9,276 nt of DNA from Phycisphaerae bacterium (lineage in GTDB: Bacteria; Planctomycetota; Phycisphaerae; Phycisphaerales; SM1A02): NCBI GenBank assembly GCA_002690755.1, contig NZFT01000018.1:13213-22488 (forward strand). Reading direction: 5' to 3'. A program made the translations under genes and the position numbers. The notes below the pieces were generated by a model. That model worked only from the letters and a program-made list of their open reading frames with translations. It was not told the origin of the DNA and searched no databases. Shown one piece after another: positions 1-6,652 of the stretch. Position 1 is the stretch's first letter. Every line of letters begins with the position of its first letter.

Positions 1-624
1 CGGCCGCACCGACGACTCGCTCGATACGACCTGGTCTTCGGCATGTTCATCCCCTTCACCATCGCGGTGAGCCTGATGGTGATCACGAGCGCTTCGGTCT
101 TCCACTTCGGCGAGGGCGGTTTCGCGGGCTCGAAGATCCATCCAGCGAAGGCGGCGGAGATCTTCGCGTCCCCCGATCGGCTCGGCCCCGTGGTCGGCCT
201 CTGGATCTTCGGTCTCGGCATCCTCGCGATGGCGCTCTCCTCGATCACGATGCAAATGCTCGCCTCGGGTTTCGCGGGCGTGAAGCTCTTCGGGGTCCGG
301 GAGCATTCCGCGGGCCACAAGTTCTTCATCCTCCTGCCCGCGATCGGCGTGTTCGGCGCCGTGGTCTGGTCCGACATCGCCCCCTGGGTGGCGGTCCCGA
401 CCAACGTCATCTGCGGACTGTTCCTGCCGGCGTCCTATCTGGGCTTCACGCTGCTGCAGCGAGACCGGTCCTACCTCGGTGCGGACACGCCCAGGAATCC
501 GCTTGCGACCTGGTGGATCGGCGGCATGCTGCTCGGCACGATCGTGCTCTCGGTGTTCCTCGCCACGGTGGTCGTGGAACAGGGACCGGGATTCATCGAA
601 CGACTCGTGGGGAGCGGCGGATGA
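1..624 (+). CDS. Nramp-related divalent metal transporter, C-terminal half (5' partial)
   Basis: The reading frame is open from base 1, so the gene starts before the window; 207 residues are visible, roughly half of a typical Nramp protein of about 400. The protein should sit in the inner membrane and use an ion gradient to import divalent metals such as Mn or Fe, as known for Nramp proteins. About five hydrophobic segments are visible, near residues 15-34, 61-90, 108-124, 130-153 and 170-191 of the partial protein. The block 'GLGILAMALSSITMQMLASG' resembles the TM8 region of Nramp. The motif 'VPTNVICGLFLPASYLGF', followed by a charged loop, fits the TM10 region. The metal-binding motifs of TM1 and TM6 lie outside the window, so substrate cannot be read here. 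The stop codon overlaps the DUF993 start (ATGA), indicating one transcript. The internal ATG at 43 is not the start, because related sequence ('RYDLVFG') precedes it. Family fairly sure, substrate unsure. Confidence 0.75.
   Translation, partial: RPHRRLARYDLVFGMFIPFTIAVSLMVITSASVFHFGEGGFAGSKIHPAKAAEIFASPDRLGPVVGLWIFGLGILAMALSSITMQMLASGFAGVKLFGVREHSAGHKFFILLPAIGVFGAVVWSDIAPWVAVPTNVICGLFLPASYLGFTLLQRDRSYLGADTPRNPLATWWIGGMLLGTIVLSVFLATVVVEQGPGFIERLVGSGG
609..614 (+). promoter_or_regulatory. Shine-Dalgarno sequence of the DUF993 gene
   Basis: GGGGAG ends 6 nt before the ATG at 621. It supports this start over the in-frame ATG at 513, whose extra 36 residues are Arg-rich out-of-frame readthrough of the transporter gene. 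Confidence 0.6.
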
Positions 625-1877
625 AACTCGAGCTCGATCTGCCGGGCGGACCACTGACGCTCGACGACGATCCGTGGCGTGAACTGGGGGAAGGCGTCGA
701 TTCCGCATCCCCGCTTCCGCGACTGTGCTACGCGGCGGCTCATGTCGTCATGCAGCCGGCGTATGCGGACATTCCGCATGCCGTGACGTCCCCCGGTACC
801 GCCGACGCGATCGCGGCCCACGTCGACTGGGAGGCGACGATGACCGTTCGAACCCGAATCGGCGCCACCGGCATGGGAATCGCCGAGGCGATGGACACCG
901 CCCAACGCTTCGACCTCGGCTGGAACGCGGCGCGGGAACTGATCGAGCGGACCGGACGGCTCGGTCTTCCCGGCGGGTTCTGCGCCGGGGCGAGCACCGA
1001 CCATCTCCCCAGTGCGGACACCACCACTCGGATCGTCGACGGCGTCGTCGAACAGATCGACGTGATCCGAGAGGCCGGCGGCGTTCCGGTGATTCTTCCC
1101 ATGCCGAGGCTCTGCGAGCTCGGACTCGACGAAGACGGCTTCGTCGCGGTCTACGGGGACATCGCCCGCGCCGTGGGTGACGGACCGCTGATCGTCCACT
1201 GGCTCGGACCGATGTTCCTCGCCGCGCTGGAGGGTTACTTCCCCGGCGACTCCTTTCTGCGGATCATGCGCGAGAATCCCGAACGCTATCGCGCCGCCAA
1301 ACTGTCGATGCTCGATCACGAACTCGAGCTTCGATTGCGACGCGACCTCCTGCAACGCGACCAGATCATGCTGACCGGCGACGACTTCCACTTCGGCCGG
1401 CTCATCGCCGGCGAGGCCGAAGGGATCACGCCCGAAGGACGCCTGATCGAGTTCGGTGGTCGTCTGGTTCCCATCGGCGACTTCAGTCATGCGTTGCTGG
1501 GGATCTTCGATGCGATCGCCGTCCCCGCCGCCCTCGCCCTGCGCCGCCTCGCCGACGGGGATCGAACCGGATACGACGTGATCATGGAACCCTGCGAGCG
1601 TCTCGGCCAGCGGATCTTCGAATCGCCGACGCACCAGTACAAGGTCGGGCTGGCGTTCCTGGCGTGGCTGAACGGCCGACAGGCGAATCCCATGCTGGTC
1701 AACCACCTGGAGACGGCACGGGACGCGTCGCACCTGGAGGACGTGGTGCGGCTGGCGGCGGCGAGCGGCGCGATCGAGGATGCGGAGCTCGCGGCGACGC
1801 GGGTCGCCGCGTGGACCGACGCGGTCCGCGACGGACGAAGCGACGCGCTCACCGGCATCGGTTCGATCACCCGCTGA
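621..1877 (+). CDS. DUF993 family protein, DHDPS-like TIM barrel
   Basis: 418 residues starting at the ATG of an ATGA overlap, with a good Shine-Dalgarno sequence. It matches the DUF993 pattern throughout: 'RLCYAAAHVV' (34-43), 'GMGIAEAMDTAQR' (84-96) plus a following 'GWNAARELI', 'AGASTDHL' (122-129), 'VHWLGPMF' (192-199), 'AKLSMLD' (226-232), 'LTGDDFHF' (251-258), 'SHALLGIFDAIA' (289-300) and 'KVGLAFLAWLNG' (341-352). The family is related to dihydrodipicolinate synthase and N-acetylneuraminate lyase, which form a Schiff base between a lysine and an alpha-keto acid. K227 is the best candidate for that lysine, by alignment from memory. No signal peptide or membrane segment is seen, so it is probably cytosolic. 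Residues about 265-288 form a loop that seems longer than in actinobacterial relatives. The substrate is unknown. Translational coupling to an Nramp-like transporter is the only context clue, and it does not point to a pathway. Confidence 0.85.
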   Translation: MKLELDLPGGPLTLDDDPWRELGEGVDSASPLPRLCYAAAHVVMQPAYADIPHAVTSPGTADAIAAHVDWEATMTVRTRIGATGMGIAEAMDTAQRFDLGWNAARELIERTGRLGLPGGFCAGASTDHLPSADTTTRIVDGVVEQIDVIREAGGVPVILPMPRLCELGLDEDGFVAVYGDIARAVGDGPLIVHWLGPMFLAALEGYFPGDSFLRIMRENPERYRAAKLSMLDHELELRLRRDLLQRDQIMLTGDDFHFGRLIAGEAEGITPEGRLIEFGGRLVPIGDFSHALLGIFDAIAVPAALALRRLADGDRTGYDVIMEPCERLGQRIFESPTHQYKVGLAFLAWLNGRQANPMLVNHLETARDASHLEDVVRLAAASGAIEDAELAATRVAAWTDAVRDGRSDALTGIGSITR

Positions 1878-1926
1878 CCGACGCGGTCGAATCGATCCAC
1901 GATCCACGCGGACCCCGACAGGTCGG

Positions 1927-1932
1927 TACCCT
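1927..1932 (+). promoter_or_regulatory. -10-like hexamer just upstream of the thrE-like gene
   Basis: TACCCT lies 7 nt before the ATG at 1940, in the 62-bp gap after the DUF993 gene. The spacing would put transcription start at or one base before the ATG, giving a leaderless mRNA. No convincing -35 box is seen around 1903-1910. No Shine-Dalgarno sequence is evident before this ATG. The rest of the gap shows no clear hairpin or other signal. Confidence 0.35.
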
Positions 1933-1939
1933 GGGCGGC

Positions 1940-3181
1940 ATGAACGCGACCTTCGAGGATGGTCCGGGTGAGACCGCCGCAACGAACGGAATCGAACGAC
2001 TGCTGATCCGGGTCGCCGAGGCCCTGCACGAATCCGGCGCCCCGAGCGATCGCATCGAAGCCTCGGTCGCGGCGGTCGGTCGTCGCTTCGACATGGTCAC
2101 CGCGGTCTTCGCGGTGCCGACCGGTCTGACGCTCGGCCTCGGGCCGGTCGACCGCCAGAAGGTCCCGGTGATCCGGACCCGGCCTCGAAGCCCGGCGCTG
2201 CAGCGAATGCGACTCGTGGACATCGTCATCCACGATCTGGTAGCCGGCGATTGCGATGCCGGGACCGGGGTGCGTCGCCTTGACGAGATCGCCGCGAAGC
2301 CTTCACCGTGGGGCCCGTGGACCGCGCTCCTCGCCTTCATGCTGACCGGTGCCGGCGTCGCGATCCTCTCGGGCGGGACGATGTGGACCGCGCTCGCGGC
2401 GTCGATCGCCGCCGGAGGCGTCGCGCTGATCCTCCGGATCTTCGGGAGCTCGCCGCACCGGGCGCCGCTCGCGGACTTCGTCGCGGCGCTGGCCGCCGCG
2501 CTGCTGGCCAACGTCCTCGCGATCTGGTTCGGCTCCGATCCGCGACTGACGCTCATCGCCGCGATCATCGTTCTCGTGCCGGGACTCACGTTGACCATCG
2601 CGATGCGGGAACTCGCGATGGGGGAACTCACCGCGGGCTCCGCCCGCTTGATGGGTGCGTTGACCACGTTCGTGGCCCTCGGGTTCGGCGCCGGCCTCGG
2701 CGAAGGCGTCGGCGAGCTTCTGTCCTCGGCCCCCGCGACCGAGCTGACCACGGTCGCGCTCACGATCTGGACCCTGCTTCCCGCGGTGGGCGCCGCCTCC
2801 ATCGGCCTGATGATCCTCCTCGGGGAGGATCCGCGGATGACCCACTGGTTCCTCGCCGCGGTCCTCCTGGGCTGGGGCTCCATCCAGATCGCGGCGCCTC
2901 TGGCCAGCCCCGAAGTGACCGCGGCGATCGCGGCGTTCGCGGTCGGACTCGGGGGCAATCTCGCCAATCGCTTTCGGGGGGTGCCCACCGCGCTGGTCGC
3001 GGTTCCGGGACTCATCGTGCTCGTGCCGGGCGCGCTCGGCCTCACCGGGTTTCGAAGCCTGATGTCCGACGACCCCATCACCGGTCTCAACACCATCATC
3101 GACGCGATGCTGATCGGCGGCGGCCTCGTCGCCGGCCTGCTGGTCGCGGCGATGCTGCTGCCCCCGCGGACCGCGCTGTGA
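1940..3181 (+). CDS. Threonine/serine exporter, ThrE family (fused two-domain form)
   Basis: 413 residues. The family exports threonine and serine across the inner membrane using the proton motive force, as shown for Corynebacterium ThrE. Residues 15-120 form the soluble DUF1212-type start, with 'RVAEALHESGAPSDRIEASV' and 'FAVPTGLTLGLG'. About ten hydrophobic segments follow from residue 127 to the end. The hallmark 'LVPGLTLTIAMRELAMG' is at 212-228. The C-terminal half (about 270-413) matches the small ThrB/DUF3815 partner, including 'VPGLIVLVPGALGLTGFRSL' (355-374). The protein is therefore the fused form rather than the split pair found in many bacteria. The ATG at 1940 was chosen because homology begins soon after it; the longer in-frame extension back to 1664 is an Arg-rich shadow of the DUF993 gene. 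Its TGA overlaps the GTG of the MltA gene, so the two are probably co-translated. Threonine/serine specificity is inferred from the family. Confidence 0.85.
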   Translation: MNATFEDGPGETAATNGIERLLIRVAEALHESGAPSDRIEASVAAVGRRFDMVTAVFAVPTGLTLGLGPVDRQKVPVIRTRPRSPALQRMRLVDIVIHDLVAGDCDAGTGVRRLDEIAAKPSPWGPWTALLAFMLTGAGVAILSGGTMWTALAASIAAGGVALILRIFGSSPHRAPLADFVAALAAALLANVLAIWFGSDPRLTLIAAIIVLVPGLTLTIAMRELAMGELTAGSARLMGALTTFVALGFGAGLGEGVGELLSSAPATELTTVALTIWTLLPAVGAASIGLMILLGEDPRMTHWFLAAVLLGWGSIQIAAPLASPEVTAAIAAFAVGLGGNLANRFRGVPTALVAVPGLIVLVPGALGLTGFRSLMSDDPITGLNTIIDAMLIGGGLVAGLLVAAMLLPPRTAL

Positions 3182-4173
3182 TCCGGCCGGTCCGCACCGG
3201 GTCGACCCGCGCGGTCGCGGGAATCCTGCTCCTGCACGCCCTCGTCGCCTGCTCCACCATCGGGCCGGCGGAGATCGCGGGCACCTCGCCCGCGAACACC
3301 CGCGTCGAGGAGGCGATCGCGATCGCGATCCCGGTGCTGGCGGAGACGGATCCGGACGCCGCCGCCCGCTGGCGGGACTGGCTCGCGAGCCCGCCGGCGA
3401 CCCGATCCATCCGGGGCACCGACGACCGACCGATGTCGCTCCGATCGGTGCCCGGGCCGTTCAAGGCCACCGCCTACGCCGCACCGATCCTCGACGCGAG
3501 ACGCACCCGCGACGCGATGCATCGCCATCCGATCCTCGGCGATCCCGTGCACCTCACCGATCCTCGTTCGCTCCCGATCCGCCGGGCGATTCCGGAGGTC
3601 GCGGCGACCAGCGTCCCCGTGCTGGGCTGGGTCGCCGACGGGCTCGACGCCTATCTTGCGGAGGTGAACGGATCGGCGGCGCTGCGATTTCCGGACGGGA
3701 CGATCGAATGCCTCGCATGGTCGAGGACCAACGAACGCGCGTACACCAGCCTCGGACGGCGCATGGTCGACACCGGAATCGCCGACGAGGATTCGATCGA
3801 CCTCGACGTGATCCGGGACCGGCACGCGGAGGATCCGGAAGCGATCGAGCGGCTGATGCTCGACAACGATCGCGTGGTGTTCTTCGAGCTCGTGCCCGCG
3901 TCGACCTGGCCCCGCGCCTCGACCGGCGTCCGCCTCCTTCCTCGCCATGCGGTGGCCGTCGATCCGACGGTGATCCCGCTGGGAAGCGTTCTGGTGATCG
4001 AAGGTGACGATCTTCCGCCGACGGTGGTGGTCGCGGTCGACATCGGCGGCGCGATCCTGGATCGCCGCCTCGACCTCTATCTCGGCGCGGGCCCGAACGC
4101 ACTGCAGGAGGCCGGACGCCTGAGGACCGATCTGCAGGTCTCCATCCTCGAACCGGCACCCCGGGATCGATGA
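3178..4173 (+). CDS. mltA: MltA-type membrane-bound lytic murein transglycosylase (lipoprotein)
   Basis: 331 residues starting at a GTG that overlaps the exporter stop (GTGA); no Shine-Dalgarno sequence is visible, which suits translational coupling. Residues 1-25 are a lipoprotein signal with lipobox 'LVAC' and lipidation at C25, so the enzyme should be anchored in a membrane facing the periplasm. MltA cleaves the MurNAc-GlcNAc bond of peptidoglycan to give 1,6-anhydro ends. Family motifs run in order: 'FKATAYAAPILDARRTR' (95-111), 'GLDAYLAEVNGSAALRFPDG' (155-174), 'YTSLGRRMVDTG' (189-200), 'DNDRVVFFEL' (229-238), 'AVAVDPTVIPLGS' (258-270) and 'VAVDIGGAILDRRLD' (285-299). The last two belong to the 3D domain, and D288 aligns with the catalytic aspartate of E. 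coli MltA (D308). Length is close to the usual 330-400. The frame stays open upstream to 2308 inside the exporter gene, but that part is Arg-rich and not protein-like. Confidence 0.87.
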   Translation: MIRPVRTGSTRAVAGILLLHALVACSTIGPAEIAGTSPANTRVEEAIAIAIPVLAETDPDAAARWRDWLASPPATRSIRGTDDRPMSLRSVPGPFKATAYAAPILDARRTRDAMHRHPILGDPVHLTDPRSLPIRRAIPEVAATSVPVLGWVADGLDAYLAEVNGSAALRFPDGTIECLAWSRTNERAYTSLGRRMVDTGIADEDSIDLDVIRDRHAEDPEAIERLMLDNDRVVFFELVPASTWPRASTGVRLLPRHAVAVDPTVIPLGSVLVIEGDDLPPTVVVAVDIGGAILDRRLDLYLGAGPNALQEAGRLRTDLQVSILEPAPRDR

Positions 4174-4218
4174 ACCCCTCCGAACTCCCTCGATCTGCCC
4201 GGAATCAACCGAACCGGG

Positions 4219-4246
4219 TTGGCCGCGGGGAAAGCGGTCCTATGCT
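4219..4246 (+). promoter_or_regulatory. Promoter of the GH26-like gene, predicted leaderless start
   Basis: TTGGCC (4219-4224) and TATGCT (4241-4246) are separated by 16 bp and resemble -35 and -10 boxes. Exactly 6 nt separate the -10 box from the ATG at 4253, so transcription should start at the A of the ATG. This is the best promoter in the window, and it makes the hydrolase its own transcription unit. The rest of the 79-bp gap holds only weak inverted repeats. Confidence 0.5.
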
Positions 4247-4252
4247 TCAGGC

Positions 4253-6652
4253 ATGAAGAGGACCTCCCGATCATCCGGTTCGCGTCTCCAGAGGCCCGCC
4301 GCGATCGCCATGATCACGGTCGCGTCGATGCTGGATGCCGGCGCTCCATGCGTCGCCGAGGATGCGATCGACTTCGGATGGGGCGACGTGCTGGCCGCCG
4401 ATGCCTCCAGCATTCGTCGCCATGTCGAAGCCGCCCTGAGCCTCGAACTCGGGGAACTGCTCGAGGAGACCTCGATCGGTTGCCCCGGGGATCTCGACGA
4501 GGACGGTCGGATCGGTGGTGCGGACCTCGGCCTGATGCTCGCCGGATGGGGCGACGTCTCCGACGAATCATCCGCGGACCTCGACGGCGACGGACGCGTG
4601 GCGGGCGCCGACCTCGGACTACTCCTCGCCGCATGGGGCGACTGCCCGCCATCCGGCGACGGCTTCACCTTCGCGACCGCCGACGATGGTCGGATCCGGG
4701 CCCTGGTGACCGCCGATTCCCGATTCGGCCTCGACGGCGTCGAGGTGCGGGCGATCGATCTGATCGGTGCGGCGTGGGACGACGTGATCGGACGCATCCA
4801 CGTCACCCGACCGTCCGACACGTCCATGGACATCGGGATCCACCAGGGCATCCTCGCGGAGCTCGGTCGGCCGGAACCGGGCCTCGGGAAGTACGGCGTC
4901 GCCTACGGTATCTCCCGGACCGATCTTCCGACCGGATCCACCGCGACCTCCACCGGCACCGTCGACTTCATCGCCGGAGACGAGGCCCACTCGAACCACC
5001 GGACGCTGCTTCGACTGGAACTCGACGGCGTGAATCGCGACTACGTCGGGGATACGCTCTGGCCCGCCGACGAACCCGGGGTCGGAGTGGCGGTCTTCGA
5101 GACCGACGAATACGACGTGGCGGGAATCGACTTCGACCGGGACGTGATGCGACTCACCTGGAACGCCGCGATCCACGGCTATCCCTGGGTCGGTTTCGTG
5201 ACGCGACTGGCGGAGGATTTCGGCACCGTCGATCTCTCCGGACCCGACACCATGCTTTCGTTCACGGTGGCGGGCGGCGTGCAGGGGCCGGACGACGCGC
5301 CGTACCTCTACGTCGTGCTGGAAGACGTGCACGACGACGGCGACGGGCTCGGCAACGAGGCTCATCTGCCGATCGACATCGGCGAGATCAACGAACGTGA
5401 ACAGCGAGTGACCATTCCCCTCGCCCGATTCCAGGCCGCCAATCCCAGCCTCGATCTTTCGAGACTGATCCACCTCAAGTTCGCGGCCCGCGACGACAAC
5501 ATCGACGGTGCCTCCTACTGCCAGTCCGGCTCGGTCGCGATCATCGACGTCGAGTTCTTCCGAAACGCGCCGCAGCGGACGACCGCACCCAACTGCTTCT
5601 GGAGCAACGACGTGCACCGAAGCGATCCCGCCTCGTGGAACCCGCTCTCGGTTCGCTTCCTCGACCAGCCCGTCTCGGCCTTCAAGTACTTCCACGGCGT
5701 GTTCGGGACCAACCCCGACGAGGCGTGGAACGTGATCGGAAACTGCGGCGTGATCCGGGGGAACGGTCTGACGCCCCACGTCACCATGGAGTTCTGGCCG
5801 GACGACGGCGGCAATCCGCTCGACGCCATGCTCGCGGGTGGCTACGACGTCTTTCTCGACCGGCTCTTCGCAGGCCTCCGCGACCTCGGCGGCCGCGTGG
5901 AGATCACGCCCTTCCACGAGTCGAACGGCTTCTGGTACCCGTGGTCGAGCAACGGCGAACCGTGGAAGGTCGCGGCCGCGTTCGAACGGATGGCGTCGAT
6001 CCGCGACGGGCTCGGCGCCCACAACGTCGCCCTCGGCTACTGTCTGATCTCCATGCCGGGGAACGCCGCGTCCCTCCGCGAGGGAATCGAATCGGTCTCC
6101 AGCACCGCGACCGACTTCATCGGCCTGCAGGGATTCGAGCAGGGCTACGGCTGGGACACCGTCACCTTCAACGAACTCTTCGCGATTCCCGCCGACCTCC
6201 TGCCGCGGGCGACCGGCCGCCCCTTGATGATCAGCGAGTTCGGATACAACATCGCCGATCCCGCCCAGTACGCCAAGGGTGAACTGACGCTGTGGTCGCT
6301 CGCCGACATGCTCGCCGAACGGATGCCGCACCCCATCTCGACCTTCCACTACTTCAATGTGGCGAAGATGGAGGAAGGCGTCTGGAAGGACTTCCGGATC
6401 ATCGACGAGACGACCGGTGATTTCCTCGCCGAGGTCGGTCCGTGGGTCGAAGCCATCGAGGATCTCGCGTCCTCCGACGGGATTCGGACCGAGGAACTGG
6501 GGAGAAACGCCTACGAGACGGGACTGCGACGTCACGCTCGGACCGGCTACCGGGTCGGTGGCGTCGAAGGCGTGACGACGCGGGAGGCGGTCAACCGAGG
6601 ATCAGTCGTTCCACGCCCGAAAGCATCGGTACCACCAGCCCACCGACGATGA
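4253..6652 (+). CDS. Secreted GH26-like glycoside hydrolase with N-terminal dockerin-like repeats
   Basis: 799 residues. Residues 1-35 look like a signal peptide: basic start, 'PAAIAMITVASML' core, possible cleavage after 'PCVA'. Residues 77-131 hold two dockerin-like calcium loops. Residues about 138-440 are beta-rich; the part from about 280 to 436, ending 'GSVAIIDVEFF', resembles carbohydrate-binding beta-sandwich modules, but I cannot name the family. Residues about 478-740 match a GH26 barrel: 'YFHGVFGTNPDEAWN' (479-493), 'HESNGFWYPW' (555-564) with E556 as likely acid/base, 'TDFIGLQGF' (620-628) and 'MISEFGYN' (659-666) with E662 as likely nucleophile. The 106-residue glutamate spacing fits GH26. 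Known GH26 enzymes cut beta-mannan, beta-1,3-xylan or mixed-linkage glucan; which applies here cannot be read. The tail after about 745 is low-complexity and basic, and its last 20 codons run antisense into the ABC permease gene. GH26 is fairly sure; another clan GH-A family is the alternative. Confidence 0.8.
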   Translation: MKRTSRSSGSRLQRPAAIAMITVASMLDAGAPCVAEDAIDFGWGDVLAADASSIRRHVEAALSLELGELLEETSIGCPGDLDEDGRIGGADLGLMLAGWGDVSDESSADLDGDGRVAGADLGLLLAAWGDCPPSGDGFTFATADDGRIRALVTADSRFGLDGVEVRAIDLIGAAWDDVIGRIHVTRPSDTSMDIGIHQGILAELGRPEPGLGKYGVAYGISRTDLPTGSTATSTGTVDFIAGDEAHSNHRTLLRLELDGVNRDYVGDTLWPADEPGVGVAVFETDEYDVAGIDFDRDVMRLTWNAAIHGYPWVGFVTRLAEDFGTVDLSGPDTMLSFTVAGGVQGPDDAPYLYVVLEDVHDDGDGLGNEAHLPIDIGEINEREQRVTIPLARFQAANPSLDLSRLIHLKFAARDDNIDGASYCQSGSVAIIDVEFFRNAPQRTTAPNCFWSNDVHRSDPASWNPLSVRFLDQPVSAFKYFHGVFGTNPDEAWNVIGNCGVIRGNGLTPHVTMEFWPDDGGNPLDAMLAGGYDVFLDRLFAGLRDLGGRVEITPFHESNGFWYPWSSNGEPWKVAAAFERMASIRDGLGAHNVALGYCLISMPGNAASLREGIESVSSTATDFIGLQGFEQGYGWDTVTFNELFAIPADLLPRATGRPLMISEFGYNIADPAQYAKGELTLWSLADMLAERMPHPISTFHYFNVAKMEEGVWKDFRIIDETTGDFLAEVGPWVEAIEDLASSDGIRTEELGRNAYETGLRRHARTGYRVGGVEGVTTREAVNRGSVVPRPKASVPPAHRR
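4481..4645 (+). repeat. Two dockerin-like calcium-loop repeats within the hydrolase
   Basis: Two tandem copies of about 25 codons encode residues 77-101 and 107-131. Each has an EF-hand-like acidic loop ('DLDEDGRIGGAD' and 'DLDGDGRVAGAD') followed by 'LGLMLAGWG' or 'LGLLLAAWG'. A Cys brackets each end (C77, C131). Such pairs are typical of type I dockerin-like modules and very common in exported Phycisphaerae proteins, usually near the C-terminus. No matching cohesin is visible in the window. Confidence 0.75.

Noticed and set aside
43..45. ATG as the true start of the Nramp-like gene
   Set aside because: The frame is open back to base 1, the preceding residues look like part of the family, and a start here would leave only the C-terminal half of the transporter.
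2308..3177. In-frame upstream extension of the MltA gene through the exporter gene
   Set aside because: The translation is Arg/Asp-rich and not protein-like, while the exporter in the other frame matches ThrE closely. A lipoprotein signal begins right at the GTG at 3178.
1867..3948. A 693-codon open frame on the minus strand, opposite the exporter and MltA genes
   Set aside because: It is a shadow caused by high GC content. The translation is rich in Arg, Pro and Ala, matches no family, and spans two well-supported genes on the other strand.
4161..4221. Inverted repeats after the MltA gene: 4161-4170 with 4190-4202 (bulged), and 4206-4210 with 4217-4221
   Set aside because: Considered as a terminator, but the first has a 3-nt bulge and a 19-nt loop and starts inside the coding sequence. 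The second has only 5 bp and overlaps the -35 box. Neither has a T-tract.
4619..6535. A 638-codon minus-strand open frame opposite the hydrolase
   Set aside because: It is the codon-position shadow of the GH26-like gene, which has clear catalytic motifs on the plus strand.
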